From: Microvirga sp.
GTDB lineage: Bacteria; Pseudomonadota; Alphaproteobacteria; Rhizobiales; Beijerinckiaceae
Assembly (NCBI RefSeq): GCF_014699075.1
Contig: NZ_JACXAB010000001.1
Span: 372,001-436,000, forward strand
Length of the DNA: 64,000 nucleotides
Reading direction: 5' to 3'
Of this stretch, positions 57,881 to 64,000 are shown one piece after another (position 1 is the first letter of the stretch; every line of letters starts with the position of its first letter). The translations under genes and the position numbers were made by a program. The notes under the pieces were generated by a model that did no database searches, was not told the origin of the DNA, and saw only the letters and a list, made by a program, of their open reading frames with translations.

Positions 57881-58639
57881 TCACCAAGTTGCGTTGGGAT
57901 AAGCTCGCTGCAGGAACTGGAGATCCGCCAGGATGTAGCCGAGATGCTCCGAGTGCATGCCCCGCTTGCCGCCCCGCTGCGCCCATCCGGGCTGCGGCAG
58001 GGTGAGCGTGGCGTCCTCGGCGGTCGTTCGCATCAGGCCGAGCCATGGCTCGTGCAGGGCTGCGAGATCGGGACCGACGCTCTCACGCATCATCGCTTGG
58101 TCCACCTCGTCGGATTCGAACATCTCGCCCGTGTACATCCAGAGATCGTCAATGGCCGCCTGCATGCGGCGATGGCTCTCTTCCGTGCCGTCGCCGAGGC
58201 GCAGCACCCACTCCTGGCTGCGCTCCAGGTGATAGGTAACCTCTTTAAGACCCTTGGCGGCGATCTCGGCAATGCGCGCATCCTTTGAGCCCGTGAGCTC
58301 CCGCAGCAGCAGGTAATGCCAGGCGTCGAAATAGAACTGGCGCGCCATGGTGGCGGCAAAGTCGCCGTTCGGCTGCTCGACGAGCAGGAGATTGCGGAAG
58401 TCGCGGGCATCGCGCAGGTAAGCGAGCTTGTCGGCGTCCCGCCCCTTGCCCTCGATCTCGCCTGCCAGGTTGAGCCAGAGCTGCGTCTGCCCGATGAGGT
58501 CGAGGGCGACGTTGGAGAGCGCCAGATCCTCTTCCAGCGCCGGCGAATGCCCGCACCATTCCGACAGGCGATGCCCGAGGATCAGGGCGTTGTCGCCGAG
58601 GCGCAGCAGATACTCGAAGAGAGCCTCCTGCCCGGTCAT
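57881..58639 (-). CDS. paaC: Phenylacetyl-CoA epoxidase structural subunit PaaC
   Basis: This 252-residue ferritin-like protein (LGDNALILGHRLSEWCGHSP, then ALEEDLALSNVALDLIGQTQ) forms a stable pair with PaaA. The helix NLLLVEQPNGDFAATM has E-Q-P-N where PaaA has ExxH, as expected for the structural subunit. The start overlaps the paaB stop as TAATG. Confidence 0.92.
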   Translation of the reverse strand: MTGQEALFEYLLRLGDNALILGHRLSEWCGHSPALEEDLALSNVALDLIGQTQLWLNLAGEIEGKGRDADKLAYLRDARDFRNLLLVEQPNGDFAATMARQFYFDAWHYLLLRELTGSKDARIAEIAAKGLKEVTYHLERSQEWVLRLGDGTEESHRRMQAAIDDLWMYTGEMFESDEVDQAMMRESVGPDLAALHEPWLGLMRTTAEDATLTLPQPGWAQRGGKRGMHSEHLGYILADLQFLQRAYPNATW

Positions 58640-58929
58640 TACATGTGCCCCAGCTCTTCGGGGATTTCGTAGAAGGTCGGGTGCCGGTAGACCTTGCTGT
58701 TGGCCGGATCGAACAGCGGACCCTTCTCGCTCGGCGAGCTCGCCGCAATGTCGGAGGCGCGCACCACCCAGATGCTCACACCCTCATTGCGGCGCGTATA
58801 GACGTCGCGCGCATTCATGATCGCCATCTCGGCATCCGGCGCATGCAGGCTGCCCACATGACGATGGGCGAGCCCGTGCTGGCTGCGGATGAACACCTCC
58901 CAGAGAGGCCATTCCTTCTTGTCGGTCAT
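58639..58929 (-). CDS. paaB: Phenylacetyl-CoA epoxidase small subunit PaaB
   Basis: This 96-residue protein has the PaaB pattern (WPLWEVFIRSQHGLAHRHVG, then SLHAPDAEMAIMNARDVYTR). It bridges the PaaAC dimers. ATG 58929 gives the normal family length; the open frame to 59013 would overlap paaA. Confidence 0.92.
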   Translation of the reverse strand: MTDKKEWPLWEVFIRSQHGLAHRHVGSLHAPDAEMAIMNARDVYTRRNEGVSIWVVRASDIAASSPSEKGPLFDPANSKVYRHPTFYEIPEELGHM

Positions 58930-58943
58930 CGTCGCTCTCCCGC

Positions 58944-59939
58944 TCACGCAGCCTTGGCTTTGGCGCGCGCTGCTTTCTTGGCCGCGTAGGCGTCGGCGGC
59001 ATCGCGCACCCACCGGCCTTCTTCATAGGCCTTCACCCGCGTGCGCAGGCGGTCCCGGTTGCAGGGGCCGTTGCCGGCGATCACCTGATAGAACTCGTCC
59101 CAGTTGACCTCGCCGAAATCGTAGTGCCCGCGTTCGGCGTTCCACTTGAGATCGGGATCGGGAACGGTCAGTCCGAGATACTCGGCCTGCGGGACCGTCT
59201 GGTCGACGAATTTCTGGCGCAGCTCATCGTTGGAGTTGATCTTGATCTTCCAGCGCATGGACTGGGCGCTGTGAACCGACTCCGCATCGGACGGACCGAA
59301 CATCATCAGGGATGGCCACCACCAGCGGTTCAGCGCATCCTGCGCCATCGCCTTCTGCTCGGGGGTGCCGCGGGCGAGCTTCGTCATCGCGTCGTAGCCC
59401 TGGCGCTGGTGGAAGCTCTCCTCCTTGCAGATGCGGATCATGGCGCGGGAATAGGGACCATAGGAGCAGCGCTGCAGCGGCACCTGGTTCATGATCGCGG
59501 CACCGTCCACGAGCCAGCCGATGGCGCCGATATCGGCCCAGGTGATCGTCGGGTAATTGAAGATGCTCGAATACTTCGCCTTGCCGCTGTTGAGCTGCTC
59601 CATAAGCTCGTCGCGGCTCACGCCGAGCGTCTCGGCGGCGCAATAGAGATAGAGACCATGGCCCGCCTCGTCCTGCACCTTGGCGAGCAGGATGGCCTTG
59701 CGCTCCAGCGTCGGCGCGCGGGTGATCCAGTTGCCCTCGGGCTGCATGCCGATGATCTCGGAATGGGCATGCTGGGAGATCTGCCGGATGAGGGTCTTGC
59801 GATAGGCTTCCGGCATCCACTCCTTGGGCTCGATCTTGATGTCCTGGTCGACGCGATCCTGGAAGGCGCGCTCCTCAGGGGACATCTCTTCCTTGGACTG
59901 GATATGATCGACGCCCGTCTTCACCATCTGTGCGTACAC
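58944..59939 (-). CDS. paaA: Phenylacetyl-CoA epoxidase catalytic subunit PaaA, GTG start
   Basis: This 331-residue di-iron subunit epoxidises the ring of phenylacetyl-CoA. Ligand motifs are visible in [20 protein letters not shown] (ExxH) and [17 protein letters not shown] (second ExxH). GTG 59939 ([18 protein letters not shown]) has AAGGAG six to seven bases upstream and gives the family length; the longer frame to 60053 looks non-native. It is first in paaABCDE plus the extra ferritin-like gene, and lies downstream of paaX on the same strand. Confidence 0.93.
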   Translation of the reverse strand: MYAQMVKTGVDHIQSKEEMSPEERAFQDRVDQDIKIEPKEWMPEAYRKTLIRQISQHAHSEIIGMQPEGNWITRAPTLERKAILLAKVQDEAGHGLYLYCAAETLGVSRDELMEQLNSGKAKYSSIFNYPTITWADIGAIGWLVDGAAIMNQVPLQRCSYGPYSRAMIRICKEESFHQRQGYDAMTKLARGTPEQKAMAQDALNRWWWPSLMMFGPSDAESVHSAQSMRWKIKINSNDELRQKFVDQTVPQAEYLGLTVPDPDLKWNAERGHYDFGEVNWDEFYQVIAGNGPCNRDRLRTRVKAYEEGRWVRDAADAYAAKKAARAKAKAA

Positions 59940-60110
59940 GGCGCTTCTCCTTGAGCCTTCGTTCGGTTCACTCCTCCCAAGCCACCCCCCTGAAATGAGA
60001 ACCAGGCAGCTTCGAAGGGTTGGAGGCCATTGCCCACCCGGGCGCATAGTCAACGCTGTTCCGGTCGTTAGCGCTCCAAGGCAAGGCGGATTGCCCCGTC
60101 AGCGCTTCAC

Positions 60111-60140
60111 TTAATATGTCACAAAAAATTAGTTATTCAA
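60111..60140 (-). promoter_or_regulatory. Candidate promoter of the paaABCDE operon
   Basis: The minus strand reads TTGAAT-N18-TATTAA in an AT-rich part of the 222-base gap between paaX and paaA. A 13-base inverted repeat CAAGATTTTCTTG (60138-60150) overlaps the -35 end and could be a regulator site. About 50 bases downstream, CTAACGACCGG resembles half of the TetR-type operator. Confidence 0.35.
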
Positions 60141-60161
60141 GATTTTCTTGTAACTTATCTT

Positions 60162-61058
60162 TCAGACAACCTTCAGCTTGGCTGAGGCCGGGATCGACTC
60201 GAACCGTTCCGCGAAGCCCCTGTCGGCCTCCGGCAGCGGCCCCTTGTCGTCCTGGGCATGGGTGTCGATCCATCGCTCGGAGGCCGGCAGCAGGGTCTTG
60301 TAGATCGTCCCGCAGAGTGCGCGGGCGCTCGCTCCCGCCCATGGCTTCGGAAGGAGTTGCGCCGGCAGCAGGGGATCCTTCAGGACAGCGCGACGATAGT
60401 CGTGGATCAACAGGATCCGGACCAGGAGGGCATCCAGATTCGTGAACCCGCTCCCCCGCTCAAGAGCCGAGAGCGTGCCGGAATAGGTGTCGATAAAGCG
60501 CTGATACCGGCTTTCGATGTCCGCGAGCGGCCAAGCCCGTTCCACGAGCCGCTGGGCTGTGGGCAGATCGGCCGGCACAGCGGAAAGCCGCAGAAAGGTG
60601 GCGGCTTCTCCGGCTGATGCGGAAGCGGCAATCATGAGATCCGTTCCAAGAATCCCATACCCGGCCTCCGACAGCTCGGCCTTGAGGGCGGTCCGGTCCT
60701 GGGCATTCTCAAGCAGCAGAAGGTCGAAGGAGCCATGCCAATCCTGGGGCAGATCGGCATAGATCCGCTGCGTCGCTTGGGCAAAGGCCTGCCGCCCCTG
60801 AGGAGCGAGCCGGTAATAGCTGTTGCGCCCCAACTTCCACCGCTCGAACCATCCGTCCGACACGAGGCGGGACAAGGCCGTTCTCACGAGCGTATCGCTG
60901 ATCCGGAATGCCCGCATGATCTCGTGAAGCGAAGCCAGCGACAACACCCCGCCCCGAGGTGCCACCGCATCCCCGAAGACGGTCACGATCAGGGAGCCTG
61001 CCCTGATCGGGGTTCGCTCGTGGAACCTGTCGAGGAGGGCTTCGACAAACCCGGCCAT
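60162..61058 (-). CDS. paaX: PaaX-family transcriptional regulator
   Basis: This 298-residue PaaX-like repressor has the N-terminal winged helix (FRISDTLVRTALSRLVSDGW, near residues 50-69). The central block WKLGRNSYYRLAPQGRQAF precedes the C-terminal PaaX domain (SFDLLLLENAQDRTALKAEL). PaaX senses phenylacetyl-CoA in E. coli. It is divergent from paaZ and upstream of paaA. Together with the TetR-family PaaR, the cluster has two unrelated regulators for one pathway. Confidence 0.88.
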   Translation of the reverse strand: MAGFVEALLDRFHERTPIRAGSLIVTVFGDAVAPRGGVLSLASLHEIMRAFRISDTLVRTALSRLVSDGWFERWKLGRNSYYRLAPQGRQAFAQATQRIYADLPQDWHGSFDLLLLENAQDRTALKAELSEAGYGILGTDLMIAASASAGEAATFLRLSAVPADLPTAQRLVERAWPLADIESRYQRFIDTYSGTLSALERGSGFTNLDALLVRILLIHDYRRAVLKDPLLPAQLLPKPWAGASARALCGTIYKTLLPASERWIDTHAQDDKGPLPEADRGFAERFESIPASAKLKVV

Positions 61059-61175
61059 TCAAACCCACTCCATTTGCTTGTCGGATACGAAGCCGCCTCT
61101 CGGCTGCAGTTCTCACCTATCGATTCTTTCCCCGAATTGTCGAGATATGGCCCGAACTGGTGCTGGCAAAATTCC

Positions 61176-61203
61176 TTGACTAACCGACCGGTCGGTCAAT
61201 AAT
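61176..61203 (+). promoter_or_regulatory. paaZ promoter with TetR-type operator (PaaR site 2)
   Basis: TTGACT-N16-AATAAT is a good sigma-70-type promoter 56 bases before the paaZ start. Its spacer holds the perfect 14-base palindrome ACCGACCGGTCGGT (61183-61196). A repressor bound here would block polymerase. The core matches the site before paaG at 12 of 14 positions. Confidence 0.7.
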
Positions 61204-61258
61204 GCTGCATGGACCCGGCGATGCCGATGCAGCCACCATTCATCATCCAAGGTGCCCC

Positions 61259-63286
61259 ATGAGACTTGAAAGCTTCGTTCGCGGAAGTTGGATGTCGCCC
61301 GGCCAGGAACTCACTGAGGTTCGCGGCGCGGTGACCGGCGACGTGGTTGCCGAGGTTGCCAGCGGCGGTCTCGATATGGGCGAGGTGCTGGCCTATGCCC
61401 GGCAGGTCGGCGGCCCTAATCTGCGACGTCTGACCTTCCACCAGCGTGCAGAGCTTCTGAAAGCTCTTGCCATCTATCTGTCAGAGCGCAAGGAGCAACT
61501 CTACAAGCTCTCCTATCAGACAGGTACCACGCGATCCGACAATTTCATCGATGTGGACGGCGGCATCGGCACCCTGTTCGTCTATGCCTCCAAAGGCCGC
61601 CGCGAGCTGCCCAACACCACCTTCCTCATCGATGGCGCCGTGGAGCCCTTGTCGAAGGGCGGCAGCTTCGTCGGCCAGCACGTGATGGCGCCCCTGGCCG
61701 GTGTCGCCGTCCACATCAACGCCTTCAATTTCCCCTGCTGGGGCATGCTGGAGAAGCTCGCGCCAGCGATCCTGGCCGGCGTGCCGGTGGTGACGAAGCC
61801 CGCGACGATCACGTCCTACGTGACCCATGCCCTCGTGCGCATGATCGCGGAGTCCCGCATTCTTCCCGAAGGCGCTCTCCAGTGCATCATCGGCTCCACC
61901 GGCGATCTGTTCGACCACCTCACCTGCCAGGACGTGGTGTCCTTCACGGGCTCCGCCGACACGGCACAGAAGCTGCAGCGGCATCCGGTGATTGCTCGGG
62001 AGTCCGTCCGCTTCATCGCCGAGCGCGATTCACTCAACGCTGCCATTCTTGCCCCCGACGCCGGACCTGGCTCGCCGGAATTCGACCTTTTCATCAAGGA
62101 GGTCGCGAAGGAGATGACCGTCAAGGCCGGTCAGAAATGCACCGCAATCCGTCGCGCCATCGCTCCCAACGCGCATGTTCCTGCAGTCATCGAGGCTTTG
62201 CGTGAGCGGCTCTCCAAGGTCACGGTCGGCAACCCCGAACTTGAGAACGTCCGCATGGGCCCGGTCGTCGGTCTCGGCCAGCGCCGCGATGTGCTGGCGC
62301 AGGTGACGAAGCTGCGGAGCGAGGCTGACATCGTCGTCGGTGATCCGGAGAATTTCACGGTCGAGGGCGCGGACCGCGAGCGCGGCGCCTTCATTCCGCC
62401 GCTTCTGCTGCACTGCCCGGATCCGATCCGCGCCACCAATGTGCATAGCGTCGAGGCCTTCGGCCCGGTCTGCACCGTCATGGGCTATGACGGGCTCGAC
62501 CAGGCAATGGCGCTTGCGAATCGCGGCGACGGCAGCCTTGTGGCCTCGATCTATACCTATGATCCCGCAGTGGCATCCGATCTCGTCTTCGGTGTCGGCG
62601 CTTTCCACGGACGTCTCGTGCTGATCGATCGCGACTGTGCCAAGGAACAGACCGGTCACGGCTCGCCGATGCCGCACATGGTGCATGGCGGGCCGGGACG
62701 CGCTGGCGGCGGCGAGGAGCTCGGCGGCATGCGCGGCGTGCATCACTACATGCAGCGCACGGCCTTGCAGGGCTCGCCCGCCATGCTGTCGCGCGTGACG
62801 CAGAGCTGGATCAAGGGCGCTCCCATGGTCCAGGAGGGGCGGCACCCCTTCCGCTACCACTTCGAGGACCTCGCCATCGGCCAGACCTTCATCTCGAAGG
62901 AGCGCACGATCACTCTTGGGGATATCGAGCATTTTGCCGAGTTCACCGGCGACACCTTCTATGCCCACATGAGTGAAGAAGATACGAAGGACCACCCGTT
63001 CTTCCCCGGCCGCGTTGCCCATGGCTACCTGCTCCTGGCCTTCGCGGCAGGCCTGTTCGTCGATCCGGATCTGGGGCCGGTTCTGGCCAATTACGGCCTC
63101 GATTCCCTGCGCTTCCTCAAGCCTGTTCAGCCGGGCGAGACCATCAAGGTCCGGTTGACGGCAAAATCCAAGTCGCCACGCAACGAGCAGTATGGCGAGG
63201 TGCGCTGGGATGTGGAGATCACCACCGACAAGGACGAGACAGTGGCGACCTATGATCTCCTGACGATGAATGCAGTGCGTGCGTGA
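61259..63286 (+). CDS. paaZ: Bifunctional oxepin-CoA hydrolase/semialdehyde dehydrogenase
   Basis: This 675-residue fusion has an N-terminal aldehyde dehydrogenase (about 1-520; catalytic Cys in VKAGQKCTAIRRAI near 300; VHINAFNFPCWGMLEKLAPA). A C-terminal MaoC-like hydratase follows (about 540-675; DTKDHPFFPGRVAHGYLLLA). It opens the oxepin-CoA ring and oxidises the semialdehyde. ATG 61259 (RLESFVRGSWM) is the family start; an earlier ATG at 61202 would lie at the promoter. A TetR-type operator controls it. Confidence 0.93.
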   Translation: MRLESFVRGSWMSPGQELTEVRGAVTGDVVAEVASGGLDMGEVLAYARQVGGPNLRRLTFHQRAELLKALAIYLSERKEQLYKLSYQTGTTRSDNFIDVDGGIGTLFVYASKGRRELPNTTFLIDGAVEPLSKGGSFVGQHVMAPLAGVAVHINAFNFPCWGMLEKLAPAILAGVPVVTKPATITSYVTHALVRMIAESRILPEGALQCIIGSTGDLFDHLTCQDVVSFTGSADTAQKLQRHPVIARESVRFIAERDSLNAAILAPDAGPGSPEFDLFIKEVAKEMTVKAGQKCTAIRRAIAPNAHVPAVIEALRERLSKVTVGNPELENVRMGPVVGLGQRRDVLAQVTKLRSEADIVVGDPENFTVEGADRERGAFIPPLLLHCPDPIRATNVHSVEAFGPVCTVMGYDGLDQAMALANRGDGSLVASIYTYDPAVASDLVFGVGAFHGRLVLIDRDCAKEQTGHGSPMPHMVHGGPGRAGGGEELGGMRGVHHYMQRTALQGSPAMLSRVTQSWIKGAPMVQEGRHPFRYHFEDLAIGQTFISKERTITLGDIEHFAEFTGDTFYAHMSEEDTKDHPFFPGRVAHGYLLLAFAAGLFVDPDLGPVLANYGLDSLRFLKPVQPGETIKVRLTAKSKSPRNEQYGEVRWDVEITTDKDETVATYDLLTMNAVRA

Positions 63287-63390
63287 TGGAAGATTATTGG
63301 CAGCGCATGCCGGTTGCTTTGAGATAAGACTGGTATCTGCCGCTTCGTCACGGCTGGGAGCGGATATCAGAAGAATGTTTGGGGGAATCA

Positions 63391-63816
63391 ATGTCCACGT
63401 TCGACCAGGCCACCGCCGAGCGGATGCTCACCGATGTCTTTGCGCCCTGGATTCAGGCGCTCGAACTCTCCATCGAGAGCCTCAGCCCTGAGGGCGCGGT
63501 TCTGCGCATGCCGTTCTCGGAGAGGCTGTGCCGCGACAATGGCGTGATCTGCGGGCAGGCGCTCATGAGCCTGGCCGACACTGCCATGGTGTTCGCCGTC
63601 TCCTCGGCTGGAGGTGCCTATAGGCCCATGACCACGGTCGATCAGACGATGCACTTCCTGCGTCCGGCGGCGAGCGCCGATGTGCTGGCGGAGGCGAAGG
63701 TGGTGCGCTTGGGGCGGACCATGGCCTTCGGCAGCGTGACGCTCACCACGGTTGGCGACAGCCGGCCCGTCGCCATCGCGCAGCTTGCTTACGCGCTGCT
63801 GCCTGAGAGCAAATAA
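63391..63816 (+). CDS. PaaI-like hotdog thioesterase, second copy
   Basis: This 141-residue hotdog-fold protein has the PaaI thioesterase pattern (RLCRDNGVICGQALMSLADT, then RPMTTVDQTMHFLRPAASAD). ATG 63391 follows GGGGGA. It lies about 100 bases after paaZ and is probably co-transcribed. It is more divergent than the paaI at 52952 and may prefer another acyl-CoA. Confidence 0.82.
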   Translation: MSTFDQATAERMLTDVFAPWIQALELSIESLSPEGAVLRMPFSERLCRDNGVICGQALMSLADTAMVFAVSSAGGAYRPMTTVDQTMHFLRPAASADVLAEAKVVRLGRTMAFGSVTLTTVGDSRPVAIAQLAYALLPESK

Positions 63817-63829
63817 AATCAGCCGTACT

Positions 63830-64000
63830 TCAGAACGGCAGTGCCACGCTGGTCTTGATCTCTTTCAGGACCACGTTGGTGCGCACATATCGGATGCCGG
63901 GCAGGCGGAACATGAATTCGTCGAGAAACGCGTTGTAGGCCTTCATGTCGCGCACCACGACCCGCAGGTGGTAATCGGCGTCGCCCGTGGTGGCGAAGCA
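63830..64000 (-). CDS. Lrp/AsnC-family regulator, C-terminal part (runs off the window)
   Basis: The last 56 codons of a gene are present. The product reads CFATTGDADYHLRVVVRDMK and then the RAM-domain end LPGIRYVRTNVVLKEIKTS. The TGDADYHL turn is a hallmark of the Lrp/AsnC effector domain. The N-terminal HTH is outside the window. It is convergent with the thioesterase gene, with a gap of only 13 bases. Confidence 0.85.
   Translation of the reverse strand, partial: CFATTGDADYHLRVVVRDMKAYNAFLDEFMFRLPGIRYVRTNVVLKEIKTSVALPF

Overview
The window reads as a chromosomal segment of an alphaproteobacterium, most likely of the order Hyphomicrobiales (Rhizobiales) and perhaps close to Microvirga/Methylobacterium. 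This is an inference from the high-GC coding style, the two DUF1236 proteins, the ECF sigma/anti-sigma pair, the DUF2783 protein and the Rhizobiales-style aromatic gene sets. I see no rRNA, tRNA, CRISPR array, transposase or phage gene. Coding density is high, and most genes sit in operons with overlapping stop/start codons.

Region 1 (1-17.5 kb) handles methoxylated and hydroxylated aromatic acids. A minus-strand operon runs vanA-vanB-GntR regulator-branched-chain-type binding protein-livH-livM. A second, near-identical binding-protein gene lies upstream. Next come two Bug/TctC binding proteins, a protocatechuate/gallate-type extradiol dioxygenase (ligAB), an alpha/beta hydrolase and the pyrone dicarboxylate hydrolase ligI. 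A LysR regulator is divergent from these, and behind it lies galD-galB-aldolase-dehydrogenase. Together these genes can turn a ring-cleavage product into pyruvate plus oxaloacetate. No ligC is present, which favours gallate as the ring-cleavage substrate.

Region 2 (17.5-23.1 kb) looks like an envelope or stress locus. It holds a LuxR-type regulator with a degenerate receiver, two DUF1236 proteins, an ECF sigma factor with a membrane anti-sigma factor, and a divergent secreted subtilase with a long Gly/Asn-rich segment. Four ECF-like promoters can be read in front of four of these genes.

Region 3 (23.1-30.5 kb) has a mannitol dehydrogenase-family gene and a signalling operon: a periplasmic binding protein, a hybrid histidine kinase, a 40-codon receiver remnant and a receiver-adenylate cyclase. 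Region 4 (30.5-41 kb) has the branched-chain 2-oxoacid dehydrogenase operon (E1alpha, E1beta, E2, E3) and a GntR-controlled TRAP transporter plus altronate-dehydratase-family (UxaA) operon for a sugar acid.

Region 5 (41-47.3 kb) has a 33-codon membrane microprotein candidate, an exbB-exbD-tonB operon with an unknown secreted protein, and an operon of MBL-fold hydrolase, FAD monooxygenase and DUF2783 protein. Region 6 (47.3-64 kb) has a complete livKHMGF-type ABC transporter and a large phenylacetate cluster: paaGIK-paaR, paaABCDE with an extra PaaA/PaaC-like protein, paaX, paaZ and a second thioesterase. TetR-type operators precede paaG and paaZ. paaF, paaH and paaJ are not in the window. The right edge cuts an Lrp/AsnC regulator.
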